From Pseudoselenomonas ruminis (GTDB lineage: Bacteria; Bacillota; Negativicutes; Selenomonadales; Selenomonadaceae), in NCBI RefSeq assembly GCF_008271295.1, contig NZ_VTOY01000007.1, positions 1-64,000 of the forward strand: a DNA stretch of 64,000 nucleotides, read 5' to 3'. Made by a program: the position numbers and the translations under genes. The notes under the pieces were generated by a model. It worked only from the letters and a program-made list of their open reading frames with translations. It was not told the origin of the DNA and searched no databases. Shown piece after piece: positions 16,356 through 26,122 of the stretch (positions within the stretch are counted from its first letter, which is position 1; each line of letters starts with the position of its first letter).

Positions 16356-18098
16356 TCAAATGCGGAACTTTTTCAGTTCGTCCTGCAAAGCCTGCGATAC
16401 TGTCGTCAAATTATGAGCCGACGAAGCAATCTCCTCCACCGATGCCGACTGTTCTTCGGTAGCGGCCGAAACCGTCTGCGTCTCACTCGATACGGAATTG
16501 CTGGCCTCACTGAGGCGGTCTGCCGTATCAACAATGCCGTCTGCCCCAATGGCAACCGTGTTGATACTATCGCTCATCGTCTTAATCTCTTCATTCATCT
16601 TCGCCATAAGGCCAACAATTTCCCCGAAGGTCTGACCGGCCCGGTCCATGATGACCACGCCGGATTTCGTCTCCTGATTTCCGGTCTGCATCGATACGAC
16701 AGCAGCTTCGGTATCGGCCTGAATCCCATGAATCAGCGAAGCAATCTCCGTAACGGCCTCACTGGAACTCTCCGCCAGTTTGCGGACTTCATCAGCAACG
16801 ACGGAGAAACCACGGCCGGCTTCACCAGCGCGCGCAGCCTCGATGGCGGCGTTGAGTGCCAACAGGTTCGTCTGCTCCGCAATAACCGAAATCGTTTCGA
16901 CAATCTGGCCAATCTGCTGGGAACGTTCGCCCAGCGAAGCAACGACCTTTGCCGCTTCCTCAACCGACGCACCGATATTGCGCATCTGCTCTACAGCCTT
17001 GTTGATGGCCTCCGAACCATCATCAGCCTTCTGCTGTGCTTCACCAGCATGAGCCAGGACCGCATTCGTCCCCTCATTGACCTGGTCAATCTGCTTGCGG
17101 ATTTCTTCTACCGTAGCCGTAGTCGTTGCCGCCATATCGTTCTGCTCAGCTGCCGACTGGGCTACCCGCGTTATCGAATCTGCGATCTGTGTTGCCGCCT
17201 GTGCCGACTGTTCCGAACCCTGGCGAAGCATTTCTGCCGCATTGTTCGATTCTTCAGCACTCTGCTGGATCTTGCGCATCATAGCAGCCAGACGGTCCAT
17301 CACTTGGTTATAATGACCGGCTAGCTGTCCAAGCTCATCGCCGGAAAGAATCGGCGCACGATCGCGAAGGTTGCCGTCACCCATCTTCGAGGAAATATCC
17401 TCAAGCACACGCACACCGCGCGTGATGCTGCGTCCCAAATACATAGCCGAAAGAAGAATCATCACAAAGGCCAGCACGAGCAGGACAATACTCATAACTG
17501 CGCCACGATGGTAGAACGCTTCCGCCTCTTCGTTGGCTTCATTGGCGCTGTCGATATTCATCTTCGTAAATTCTTCGAGCGCTCCGGCAATTACATCGTA
17601 CTGTTTGAAACCGTCTACTGTGATGCCCTGCATCATGGATTCCTTATTGCCGGCTTCCATATCCGCACGGATTTTCTTGTTTATTTCAAAATTCTTATCG
17701 AGCTCTTTTTTGAGCTGCTCGAACTTTTCCTTATTGACTTTGGCCTTCTCCGGATTGATTTTCATCTCACGGTCCAAAGCGGCTTCGTATTTTTCAATGC
17801 CTTTCGTGATGTTGTCCTGATGCATCATCGTATCTTTCAGGCATTTATCGAGCACTGCTTTATCCGTTACATGCGTGTACTTATACGCATCAAAGCGCAT
17901 ATTGGCCGAATCTTCATACATGCGATGCGACGCATCGGTCATAATCAGCCAGTTTTCCGTAATCTCCGTTGCCTTGTCGTTCAAGGAATTCAGGTTGTAT
18001 ATCCCCACACCACCTAATACACACGCGACAAGCATGACCACCGTAAAGGTAAGCCGAATCTTGGTACTGATTGTACAATCATTCCATTGTAAAAACAT
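16356..18098 (-). CDS. Methyl-accepting chemotaxis protein, four-helix-bundle sensor
   Basis: This 580-residue chemoreceptor has a first membrane helix at about residues 16-36. A helical ligand domain of the 4HB_MCP kind covers 40-195 and the second helix 199-220. A HAMP domain and a long signalling domain follow, with the conserved tip [20 protein letters not shown]. The ATG at 18098 lies six bases after AGGAGGA; an ATG at 18122 would put the ribosome site inside the gene. The ligand is unknown. It is one of five chemoreceptors in the window, none of which lies near cheA or cheY. Confidence 0.93.
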   Translation of the reverse strand: MFLQWNDCTISTKIRLTFTVVMLVACVLGGVGIYNLNSLNDKATEITENWLIMTDASHRMYEDSANMRFDAYKYTHVTDKAVLDKCLKDTMMHQDNITKGIEKYEAALDREMKINPEKAKVNKEKFEQLKKELDKNFEINKKIRADMEAGNKESMMQGITVDGFKQYDVIAGALEEFTKMNIDSANEANEEAEAFYHRGAVMSIVLLVLAFVMILLSAMYLGRSITRGVRVLEDISSKMGDGNLRDRAPILSGDELGQLAGHYNQVMDRLAAMMRKIQQSAEESNNAAEMLRQGSEQSAQAATQIADSITRVAQSAAEQNDMAATTTATVEEIRKQIDQVNEGTNAVLAHAGEAQQKADDGSEAINKAVEQMRNIGASVEEAAKVVASLGERSQQIGQIVETISVIAEQTNLLALNAAIEAARAGEAGRGFSVVADEVRKLAESSSEAVTEIASLIHGIQADTEAAVVSMQTGNQETKSGVVIMDRAGQTFGEIVGLMAKMNEEIKTMSDSINTVAIGADGIVDTADRLSEASNSVSSETQTVSAATEEQSASVEEIASSAHNLTTVSQALQDELKKFRI

Positions 18099-18337
18099 CC
18101 ATAATCCTCCTAAATCTCCCACATTTCACTCAATTTCAATCATAAGCAATCACAGACCGTCATCCATTATAACATAGAAAGGTTCTGACAACAAAGGAAA
18201 AGTTTGCATTCGCAAGTATATCGGTTACTTTTCACCCCTCGCGGACAAATTTTATACATCTGATAATAATTATTGACTTTTACGTGCTTATAATGTTACG
18301 CTAATATATGGACTTTTTAAGGAATTGAGACTACTAC

Positions 18338-19045
18338 ATGGAATTAGCAATGGACACAACTAAGGAAAATGAATTGATTCAGGAGTTTCAACGCACCGGT
18401 GATCCCAAGCTTGGCTCCGAGCTTGCCGACCGTTATGATTATCTGGTCACCACGGCCTGCCGGACCCTCTATATGACTTGGGCCGACCACGAAGATATTT
18501 TACAGGAAGGGCGCATTGGCTTGTTTAAAGCGCTTCGCGATTTCAAACCAGAGCGCGGCGTTTCGTTTCGTTCGTTTGCCACCCGCTGCATCCGCTGTGA
18601 ATGTATCTCGGCCATCAACAAAGCCAATCGCTACAAACACGCGATTCTCAATCAGGCGCTTTCCCTCAATGTCTCCGTCTTTGAGGACAACGAAAAGACC
18701 TGCTGGCTCGATACGATTGCCGACCAGGAAACGAAATCACCAGCGCACGACTTGATTATCCAGGATGATTTTGAAAGCTGTGAGGAAGTGTTAAAAAAAA
18801 TTCTTTCTCCCTACGCCTATCAGGTATTCATTTCCCGCCTGCAGGGAAACAGCTATGAGCATATCAGCCAGCAGCTGCAGCACGACAGCAAATCCATCGA
18901 CAATGCGTTGCAGCGCTGCCGCCGCCAGATTGCTCACTATATGGACAATCATGACGACATTGATATCGATGCGCTTCGTCACTTCTGCCAATATATCGCC
19001 AACTACTTCACGGACTCCGATGATTTGACGGCTACGGTATCGTAA
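18338..19045 (+). CDS. RNA polymerase sigma factor, SigH (Spo0H)-like
   Basis: This 235-residue sigma-70 family protein has region 2 from about residue 25, with EDILQEGRIGLFKALRDFKPERGVSF. Region 4 is near 170-200, with SYEHISQQLQHDSKSIDNALQRCRRQ. The KSIDNALQR motif and the KHAILN stretch are those of Bacillus SigH, which serves stationary-phase and competence genes. The start may be 18338 or an internal ATG at 18350; neither has a strong ribosome site. A 240-base gap separates it from the divergent chemoreceptor gene. A SigH-like factor in a presumably non-sporulating anaerobe would act in something other than sporulation, possibly competence. Confidence 0.85.
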   Translation: MELAMDTTKENELIQEFQRTGDPKLGSELADRYDYLVTTACRTLYMTWADHEDILQEGRIGLFKALRDFKPERGVSFRSFATRCIRCECISAINKANRYKHAILNQALSLNVSVFEDNEKTCWLDTIADQETKSPAHDLIIQDDFESCEEVLKKILSPYAYQVFISRLQGNSYEHISQQLQHDSKSIDNALQRCRRQIAHYMDNHDDIDIDALRHFCQYIANYFTDSDDLTATVS

Positions 19046-19061
19046 TGATTGCCGTCGAAAC

Positions 19062-19108
19062 AAAAACAGAGCTTGTTATCCTCCGCAAGGGTAACAAGCT
19101 CTGTTTTT
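19062..19108. terminator. Bidirectional terminator between sigma factor and His-rich gene
   Basis: A 17-bp perfect stem AAAAACAGAGCTTGTTA (19062-19078) pairs with 19092-19108, with T-runs on both strands. It overlaps the last codons of the convergent gene by two bases. Confidence 0.9.
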
Positions 19109-19544
19109 ATTTGGCGGCCTCTGCTGCCGCTTTAAGGCTCTTTTCCATATTGGCCACAACCTCAGGCGTGACACTTCCCTGTCCAGCCCGCTTTAATATC
19201 TGCGCGTGATGCATGATGTCTTCGATGTTCTCGATGTAATCCCGCTCCGCTGCATAAAGCGTGGCAAAGATAGGCTCTTTGCCTTTTCCTAGCACCTTGT
19301 CGGCAAGCTTTTTGAGCTCCTTCAAGGTCTTTTTTTGCGTCAGGATAAAGCCAACATTCTCGCGCTCCACCCGCGCCAGGGCCGTATCTATCTTATCATG
19401 AAGCTGCTGGATTTCCCGCATATTGTCCTGCAGCATGCTGAGCTGCTCTTTCTTGCGGCGAAGTCCGGCAATTTCTTCCGGGGTATGATGATGATCATGG
19501 CTGTGGTCATGATGGTGCCCGCAGGCACAATGTTCTTCACACAT
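19107..19544 (-). CDS. His-rich coiled-coil protein downstream of nar
   Basis: This 145-residue protein has a metal-binding N terminus: CEEHCACGHHHDHSHDHHH within the first 20 residues holds three cysteines and nine histidines. The rest is a charged, helical, probably coiled-coil domain (LRRKKEQLSMLQDNMREIQQ). It starts at 19544 after GAGGAGAGATAGA. It lies 86 bases downstream of narI on the same strand and before a strong terminator, so it probably belongs to the nar transcript. A role in handling nickel, zinc or another metal is possible from composition alone. I do not recognise the family. Confidence 0.75.
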   Translation of the reverse strand: MCEEHCACGHHHDHSHDHHHTPEEIAGLRRKKEQLSMLQDNMREIQQLHDKIDTALARVERENVGFILTQKKTLKELKKLADKVLGKGKEPIFATLYAAERDYIENIEDIMHHAQILKRAGQGSVTPEVVANMEKSLKAAAEAAK

Positions 19545-19630
19545 TCTATCTCTCCTCAAAACTCATCCGTCGTAATTCACTGCTATCTATTATACAAGAA
19601 TCCCTGGAAAAAGTCTTGAGAACTTAGCCC

Positions 19631-20296
19631 TCATTTCCGGCGATAGATAATATCCCGGCGCCAAAAATATTCAAACGGCAGGCTCAGGCAATGTACGAGC
19701 CGGGTAAAAGGGAACAGCATCGCCAGCAGCATCCACGATACCATGTGCAGCTGAAACACGATTGGTACCTCATCCATCAGCGATACATCCGGGTGCAGCA
19801 TCAGCACGGAACGGAACCACGGCGAAATCGTTTCGCGGTAGTCAAAGGCCCCGGGAATATTCGACAGGGTTCCAAGCATGCCCGAAGCCAAGGTGATCAG
19901 CAGCACGAGATAAAGCCAGCGATCCAATTGGCTCGTGTTGACCTTCATGCGGTCACTGCCTGCAAAGCGGCGCTTTAGCAGCAGCCAAAAGCCGCCCAAG
20001 AACAGAATCCCTGCCGGAATGCCGCCGATAAGTGACATCAGATGATACGTATGCTCATCTGTCCCACCCATTTCCGTCACAAATTTCGGCACGAGAACGC
20101 CGACAAAGTGACCGCCAAACGCCATGAGAAGCCCCAAATGAAATAATGGATTGCCCCATTTGCTGTCGCGCTTGGATAAAAACTCACTGGACTTCGTCGT
20201 CCAGTTCCGCTCGAAATACGCATAGCGGACTATCGTGCCGCCCACGAGTATCGTCGAAGCGATATAGGGCAGCACGCCATACAAAAATCCCTTCAT
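19631..20296 (-). CDS. narI: Respiratory nitrate reductase gamma subunit (cytochrome b)
   Basis: This 221-residue membrane protein has five hydrophobic helices. Histidines suited to bind two b haems lie in HLGLLMAFGGHFVG (about residues 53-64) and HMVSWMLLAMLFPFTRLVHCLS (about 187-206). NarI takes electrons from menaquinol and hands them to NarH. The ATG overlaps the narJ stop codon (ATGA), the usual tight coupling. Length agrees with E. coli NarI (225). Confidence 0.93.
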   Translation of the reverse strand: MKGFLYGVLPYIASTILVGGTIVRYAYFERNWTTKSSEFLSKRDSKWGNPLFHLGLLMAFGGHFVGVLVPKFVTEMGGTDEHTYHLMSLIGGIPAGILFLGGFWLLLKRRFAGSDRMKVNTSQLDRWLYLVLLITLASGMLGTLSNIPGAFDYRETISPWFRSVLMLHPDVSLMDEVPIVFQLHMVSWMLLAMLFPFTRLVHCLSLPFEYFWRRDIIYRRK

Positions 20297-20817
20297 GCCG
20301 TCTCACTCTCCAATTCTTCTGCTGTCGTCAGAATGACGTCCAGCAAAAACGTATGCGCCAGTTTCGCTTCGGTAAAACGGCTGCGCAAAAGTTCTACCTT
20401 CGGTGCCGCCACCTTCAAAACACTGCTGGCCCGCTCACGCGGAAGCGAAGCCGTAAGCTCGAGAACCGCTGGCAAAAAATCCGGCAATTCCTTATTGGTG
20501 TCATAACCATTTTCCAAAAACAGCCGCTTAAATTCCAGCATATCCTTCGCCTGCCGGCCAAAATCCGTGCGGTTGTGCATCGTCAGATACAAATTGGTAT
20601 TGGCCGAGAATTCAAATACGCGGACATACCATTCTTCATATTCCTTCTGTCCCATGTCCTCGATGTAATCGATGACCGCCAGCAGTTCCTCGCGGCTTTG
20701 CTGGTGGGGAGATTGCTCGGCCGTCTGCCGCGCATCGGCGAGGGATTCCCACCACTTAGCATCGGGGTAGTCCAGCAGATACGCCGCCAGCGCTAACGTC
20801 TCTTTATATTCCTGCAT
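20293..20817 (-). CDS. narJ: Nitrate reductase assembly chaperone NarJ
   Basis: This 174-residue protein of the TorD/NarJ type is all helical. Conserved stretches are AAYLLDYPDAKWWESL and YVRVFEFSANTNLYLTMH, plus a long acidic C-terminal helix. NarJ binds apo-NarG and is needed for cofactor insertion before the complex docks on NarI. The start at 20817 stands one base before the narH stop codon ends (TGAGATG). A longer open frame upstream runs inside narH and is not used. It is shorter than E. coli NarJ (236) but close to Bacillus NarJ. Confidence 0.9.
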   Translation of the reverse strand: MQEYKETLALAAYLLDYPDAKWWESLADARQTAEQSPHQQSREELLAVIDYIEDMGQKEYEEWYVRVFEFSANTNLYLTMHNRTDFGRQAKDMLEFKRLFLENGYDTNKELPDFLPAVLELTASLPRERASSVLKVAAPKVELLRSRFTEAKLAHTFLLDVILTTAEELESETA

Positions 20818-20818
20818 C

Positions 20819-22237
20819 TCAGCACCCCCCTGGGCAGTTATAGCCACAAGTTCCCTGTAGCTCACGAAGCTTATCCTGTGACTTTGCCGAGATTCCCGCC
20901 GGAATATTACAGCGGTCTTTATACTTGGCAATCGCCAGCAGGCGATACATATCCTTATAAACGACCACATCTTCTGCCAGCCGCTGAGGAATTTCCTCAC
21001 CGGTCTCCTGACAGCGCATGACCAGGCGCATATCCAGAAGTTTCTGAAGCGACTGCGCCACGACCCCGGTATTGCCAGCACCGAAAAGTTCTGCCAGATA
21101 GGCCAGCGGAATGCGCATGTCGTGAACCTCAGGCAGATAGACATCGGCTTCCATGCGGCGCGTAATCGGCGAAAGCGGCGGCACATACCAGACCATTGGC
21201 AGCGTCCGGTATTCGGCATGCAGCGGCAGAGCAATCTTCCATTCCTTAATCAGCCGATAGACCGGCGAGTGCTGCGCCGCCTCGAGCCAATTGGCGGGAA
21301 TGCCTTCCTTACGGGCCGCCTCAATAACAGCCGGGTCATGCGGGTCCAAAAGAATATCCAGAACGCTGTGGTAGATATTTCCTGCCTCGGGTTCCGATGC
21401 CGCTTCCTTAACCTTATCCATATCGTAGAGCAGTACGCCCATATAGCGAAGACGCCCGACGCAGGTATCGGTACAGATTGTCGGCAGGCCATTTTCCAAC
21501 CGCGGGAAGCAAAATATGCACTTTTCTGCCTTATTGGTCTTCCAGTTAAAATAAACTTTTTTATAGGGGCAGGCCGGTATGCAGTGACGCCAGCCGCGGC
21601 AGCCGTCCTGAGAAACAAGTACGACGCCATCTTCCTCGCGCTTATAGATAGCCCCGGACGGACAGGCCGCCACACAGGCCGGATTCAGGCAGTGATTGCA
21701 GACGCGCGGCAGATATTTCATAAACAGGTCATGAAATTCCATCGTGATTTCACCGGCCATATTTTTGAGGTTGATATCCTGACGGACGGACTCGCCATCG
21801 GCCAAATCATCTTCCCAGTTCGGGCCCCATTTGATTTCCATGCGCTTTTGGGTTATCAGCGAACGCGGGCGTGCCACAGGCTGATGTTTTTTGCGCTTCG
21901 ACGAAAGCAAGGATTCGTAGTCATAGGTCCACGGCTCGTAATAATCATCCATTTCCGGCTGCTCCGGATGATAGAACAGCTTCAACAGCCGTTCGGATTT
22001 CGAACCGGACCGCAGCTGGAGTTTGCCGTCTTTTAATTCCCAGCCGCCCTTCCATTTTGCCTGATTCTCCCAGTGTTTCGGATAACCGGTTCCGGGTTTT
22101 GTCTCCACATTATTAAAATACATATACTCCGCGCCCTGGCGGTTGGTCCAGACGTTCTTGCAGGCGATGGAGCACGTATGGCAGCCAATGCACTTATCAA
22201 GATTCATGACCATGGAAATCTGCGCTTTAATCTTCAA
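20819..22237 (-). CDS. narH: Respiratory nitrate reductase beta subunit
   Basis: This 472-residue iron-sulfur protein has four clusters. CIGCHTCSIAC opens the N terminus. The central region has CNHCLNPACVAACP, and CRGWRHC, where tryptophan replaces a cysteine and so makes one centre [3Fe-4S], as in E. coli NarH. CIFCFPRLE and CTDTC complete the set. It carries electrons from NarI to NarG. The start codon is TTG at 22237, preceded by GGGGGAGG, and overlaps the end of narG by 11 bases. Length is near E. coli NarH (512). Confidence 0.95.
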   Translation of the reverse strand: MKIKAQISMVMNLDKCIGCHTCSIACKNVWTNRQGAEYMYFNNVETKPGTGYPKHWENQAKWKGGWELKDGKLQLRSGSKSERLLKLFYHPEQPEMDDYYEPWTYDYESLLSSKRKKHQPVARPRSLITQKRMEIKWGPNWEDDLADGESVRQDINLKNMAGEITMEFHDLFMKYLPRVCNHCLNPACVAACPSGAIYKREEDGVVLVSQDGCRGWRHCIPACPYKKVYFNWKTNKAEKCIFCFPRLENGLPTICTDTCVGRLRYMGVLLYDMDKVKEAASEPEAGNIYHSVLDILLDPHDPAVIEAARKEGIPANWLEAAQHSPVYRLIKEWKIALPLHAEYRTLPMVWYVPPLSPITRRMEADVYLPEVHDMRIPLAYLAELFGAGNTGVVAQSLQKLLDMRLVMRCQETGEEIPQRLAEDVVVYKDMYRLLAIAKYKDRCNIPAGISAKSQDKLRELQGTCGYNCPGGC

Positions 22238-25200
22238 GCCAATCTACCTCCCCCTGCATCTTGCGGGCTACTACATACATATCGCGCTGGTTGCCTGTCG
22301 GTCCATAATAGTTAAAGCCATAGCTGAGCTGGCCATAGCCGCCAATCATATGCGTCGGCTTCATGTGCAGCCGCGTCGGCGTGTTATGCGTTCCGCCGCG
22401 CGTCCCAGAAATCTTCGACCCTGGGACATTGATATGGTTGTCCTGCGCATGGTGCATGTAGACTACGCCCTGCGGCAGGCGCGGCGTCACGACGGCACGG
22501 GAAACCACAACGCCATTATGATTGTAAAGCTCTACCCAGTCGTTGTCCTTGACGCCAAGTTCTTTGGCATCTTTCTCGTTAAACCAGACCGACTGCCCGC
22601 CGCGGAACAGCGTCAAAAGCTGTTGGCTGTCAAAGTACATCGAATGGGTACTCCACTTGTTATGCGGCGTCAGGTATTTGAGCGTGAGTTCCTTGCAGCC
22701 GCCAAGTTTCTGCTTAATCGGCGCATAGTCAAGGATTGGCCGGTATGTTGCCATCGCCTCACCAGCCTCGCGCATCAGTTCATGGTCAAGATAGAAATGC
22801 TGGCGGCCCGTATTCGTGCGGAACGGCAGCAGTTCTTCAATATTGGTCGTAAACGGCGTATAGCGGCGGTTCTGGTTGGAACCCGTAAACGTCGGTGACG
22901 TGATGGACTCCTTTGGCTGAACCGTCAGCTGCTCAAACGTAAAGCGCTCGCTTTCCCGGTCTTTAGCCAATCGCGTGAGATTGCTAAGCCCGGATTCCTT
23001 TTCACAAGCCTCCCAGGCTTTGACCGCCACTTTGCCATTGGTTGTCGACGACAGCCCTAAGACTGCATCCGCGGCCTGCTTCGCCGAATAAATCGACGGA
23101 CAGCCATAGGAAATATACGCCTTGTTATCGATGAGGCCATTGCGCTTGCCGATTTCCCGGTACTCGTCCTCCGAACTCCAGGTCATCGCCTCAGCCCCCA
23201 TCGTCCTGGCTACACCGGGGCCCAGCGCAATCCATTTTTCATAGAGCTTCGTGTAATCAAGTTCCGTCTCAATGAGATTTGGCATCGTCTTGCCCGGAAT
23301 TGGCTCACACTCGCCCTTGCTCCAGTCGCGGATCTTGCCGTAAGGCTGGGCAATCTCCCCCTTCGTATCGTGCTGGATTGGCATGGCCACCACATCTTTG
23401 AGCGGTTTTAAGCCTGCTTCCTTGGCCACCTCCGATACCTTCTTGGCCAGTGTACGGAAGATATCCCAGTCCGTGCGGGATTCCCACATCGGGTCAACTG
23501 CCGCCTGGAACGGATGAACGAACGGGTGCATATCCGTCGACGAAAGATCATCCTTCTCATACCAGGTGGCCGTCGGCAAAACCACATCGGCATACAGGGC
23601 CGACGATGCCATGCGAAAATCGATGTCCACCAAAAGATCCAATTTCCCTTCGGCTGCGCCACCGGATTGTTCGAGCTCGGCCGCCTCGCGCCATTTGATT
23701 TCTGTGGGACGGGTGGCACACTCTTCCTCCGCAAACAGACTATTTTTCGTCCCCAACAGGTATTTGAGATAGAACTCATGCCCCTTAGAGGAGGAACCAA
23801 TGAGATTGTTGCGCCACATAAAGAGATTGCGCGGGAAATTCTCCGGCGCATCCGGATCTTCGATGGCAAACTGCAAGCTCTTATCTTTGAGACTGTCGAC
23901 AATGTACTGTTTGACATCCTTGCCCGCGGCCGCTGCCTCATCATGAAGCTGCTGGCCGCTCTTGTTGAACGTCGGATACGACGGCAGCCAGCCGAGCCGT
24001 GCCGCCATGACATTGTAGTCCCCCGCATGGCGGTAGCGCGGCGTCTCGGTCGGCGAGGTGATGTCGGCGACATCAATCTCATCGCTTCGCCATTGGTCGG
24101 TCGCAAAATAATAGAACGACGTCGAATTCTGCAGCCGTGGCGGCTTTTTCCAATCGAGGCCCGTCATGATGCGCTGCCAGCCCTCAGCCGGACGCAGTTT
24201 CTCCTGGCCAACGTAATGTGCCCAGCCGCCGCCATTGCGGCCCTCAGCCGCCACAAACAGCAGGTTGTTTAAAATGGCGCGGTAGACGATATCCGCATGG
24301 AACCAATGGTTGATGCCGCCGCCCATAATGACCATCGTGCGGCCGCCCGTCTTAATCGAATTATCCGCAAACTCGCGCGCCGTATGGATAACCGTATCCA
24401 TCGAAACGCCGGTGTATTTCTCCTGCCATTTCGGCGTATACGGAATATCCTCTTCATAGGAAGCCGCAGCCTCGCCGCCCAACCCGCGGTCAATCGAATA
24501 GTTCGCCAAGGTCAGATCATAGACCGTAGTGACGAGTATTTCCCCGTCTTTCGTCTTAACCCGTTTAACCGGAACCGCACGCGTAAGCGTCCGCGATTCC
24601 CGCTCGTTGCCAAAGTACGGCAGTTCCAGCTCAGCCACCTCATCCATACAGCCGAGAATCGAAAGCTGCGGCAGGATTTTTTCGCCAGTATCGGCATTCT
24701 CCTCGCGAAGATTCCACTTCTCATGGCGGTCCCAACGATCACCAATCGTGCCGTTTGGTATGACAAGCTGGCCGGTCTTTTCATCGATGACATAATACTT
24801 GAACTCCGGATTGGCATCCTTGCGGCCAAAATCGGCAGCAGTCAGATAGCGGTCCGTATGGTATTTGCCATTTTCCTTTTTCACGAGACGCACGAGGAAG
24901 GGGAAATCCGTGTACTTGCGCGTGTAATCCAAGAAAAACTTGCACGGCTCACCCCAATAATATTCGTTGAGGATAACATGGCCCATCGCCATGGCAAAGG
25001 CCGAATCACTGCCGACTTTAAGCGGAATCCAGGTGTCAGCCACTGCTGTCGACTCCGCATAATCCGGCGATACCGAGACGACCTTCGTGCCCTTATACCG
25101 CGCTTCGGTCAAAAAATGCGCATCCGGCGTCCTAGTCTGGGGCACATTGGAGCCCCAGGTCATGATGTAGCCGGCATTATACCAGTCCGATGATTCCGGT

Positions 25201-25910
25201 ACGTCCGTCTGATCGCCCCAAATCTGCGGGCTGGCCGGCGGCAAATCTGCATACCAGTCGTAAAACGAAAGCCCCGCACCGCCGAGCAGCTGGATAAAGC
25301 GAATGCCGCCTGCATACGAAAGCATCGATTTGGCCGGTATGACCGAAAAGCCAAAGATACGGTCCGGACCGTATTTCGTCGCCGTATGCAGGACCGAAGC
25401 GGCAACGAGCTCTGCCGCCTCTTTCCAATTCGAGCGCACAAAGCCGCCCATACCACGGGCTTTTTTATACTGTTTCATCTTCGCCGGGTCATTGGCAATA
25501 CTGCGCCAAGCCTCCAGCGCCGTTTTATGCTGCTTTTTCGCCTCACGCCAAAGTTCCGCGAGCTCACTGCGCAGATACGGATACTTGATGCGGTGCGGAC
25601 TGTAAAGATACCAGGAAAACGACGCCCCGCGGGGACAGCCGCGCGGTTCAAAGTCCGGCATATCCGGCCCGGTCTCCGGGTAATCGTGAATCTGATTCTC
25701 CCAGGCCACCAGCCCATTTTTGACATAGATATTCCAGCTGCAGGAACCTGTACAATTGACGCCATGCGTAGAATGAACGCATTTATCAAACGACCAGCGG
25801 TCGCGGTACATGTTTTCCCAATCGCGCCCGCCTTCATGGAGTTCTTGGTGTCCACTTGCCGACTTTTCTTTCGGAACAAGGTACTTGAACTTCTTAAAAA
25901 TATTGCTCAC
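22227..25910 (-). CDS. narG: Respiratory nitrate reductase alpha subunit
   Basis: This 1227-residue catalytic subunit reduces nitrate to nitrite at a Mo-bis-MGD site on the cytoplasmic face. The N terminus has HSTHGVNCTGSCSW, the His/Cys ligands of the FS0 cluster, and the signature EPRGCPRGASFSWYLYS. The molybdenum ligand aspartate is in the conserved YADLPPASPQ. The start is GTG at 25910, six bases after AAGGAG. There is no Tat signal, as expected for NarG. It heads narGHJI and is driven by an Fnr-type promoter at 25949-25991. The sequence is very close in layout to E. coli NarG (1247). Confidence 0.96.
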   Translation of the reverse strand: MSNIFKKFKYLVPKEKSASGHQELHEGGRDWENMYRDRWSFDKCVHSTHGVNCTGSCSWNIYVKNGLVAWENQIHDYPETGPDMPDFEPRGCPRGASFSWYLYSPHRIKYPYLRSELAELWREAKKQHKTALEAWRSIANDPAKMKQYKKARGMGGFVRSNWKEAAELVAASVLHTATKYGPDRIFGFSVIPAKSMLSYAGGIRFIQLLGGAGLSFYDWYADLPPASPQIWGDQTDVPESSDWYNAGYIMTWGSNVPQTRTPDAHFLTEARYKGTKVVSVSPDYAESTAVADTWIPLKVGSDSAFAMAMGHVILNEYYWGEPCKFFLDYTRKYTDFPFLVRLVKKENGKYHTDRYLTAADFGRKDANPEFKYYVIDEKTGQLVIPNGTIGDRWDRHEKWNLREENADTGEKILPQLSILGCMDEVAELELPYFGNERESRTLTRAVPVKRVKTKDGEILVTTVYDLTLANYSIDRGLGGEAAASYEEDIPYTPKWQEKYTGVSMDTVIHTAREFADNSIKTGGRTMVIMGGGINHWFHADIVYRAILNNLLFVAAEGRNGGGWAHYVGQEKLRPAEGWQRIMTGLDWKKPPRLQNSTSFYYFATDQWRSDEIDVADITSPTETPRYRHAGDYNVMAARLGWLPSYPTFNKSGQQLHDEAAAAGKDVKQYIVDSLKDKSLQFAIEDPDAPENFPRNLFMWRNNLIGSSSKGHEFYLKYLLGTKNSLFAEEECATRPTEIKWREAAELEQSGGAAEGKLDLLVDIDFRMASSALYADVVLPTATWYEKDDLSSTDMHPFVHPFQAAVDPMWESRTDWDIFRTLAKKVSEVAKEAGLKPLKDVVAMPIQHDTKGEIAQPYGKIRDWSKGECEPIPGKTMPNLIETELDYTKLYEKWIALGPGVARTMGAEAMTWSSEDEYREIGKRNGLIDNKAYISYGCPSIYSAKQAADAVLGLSSTTNGKVAVKAWEACEKESGLSNLTRLAKDRESERFTFEQLTVQPKESITSPTFTGSNQNRRYTPFTTNIEELLPFRTNTGRQHFYLDHELMREAGEAMATYRPILDYAPIKQKLGGCKELTLKYLTPHNKWSTHSMYFDSQQLLTLFRGGQSVWFNEKDAKELGVKDNDWVELYNHNGVVVSRAVVTPRLPQGVVYMHHAQDNHINVPGSKISGTRGGTHNTPTRLHMKPTHMIGGYGQLSYGFNYYGPTGNQRDMYVVARKMQGEVDWLED

Positions 25911-25948
25911 GTTAATCTCCTTCCCAAAACATAACACCATTTTTTCTT

Positions 25949-25991
25949 ATTTTATTCGAGTCTGTTTATTTTTCATGTGACAAACATCACT
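25949..25991 (-). promoter_or_regulatory. Fnr-type promoter of narGHJI
   Basis: The box TGTGA-CAAACA-TCACT (25976-25991) is centred exactly 32 bp from the centre of a TAAAAT hexamer (25949-25954, minus strand). This is the class II position near -41.5. Bacillus subtilis Fnr uses TGTGA-N6-TCACA at the same place before narG. No matching -10 exists at this distance for the divergent GGDEF gene. Confidence 0.8.
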
Positions 25992-26122
25992 ATTCAATGA
26001 TAAAAATAAATCTGCTCCATTCTGTAACAAAAAGCATCGACAGTTTTGCGGGCAGGTTATTACACTACGATAGAACGTATCCCCATGAAATTGATTTGGT
26101 AAATATTTTAGGAGGAACTACT

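Noticed and set aside
18273-18294. TTGACT and TATAAT before the sigma factor gene as a promoter
   Set aside because: The spacer is only 10 bp, too short for a sigma-70 promoter.
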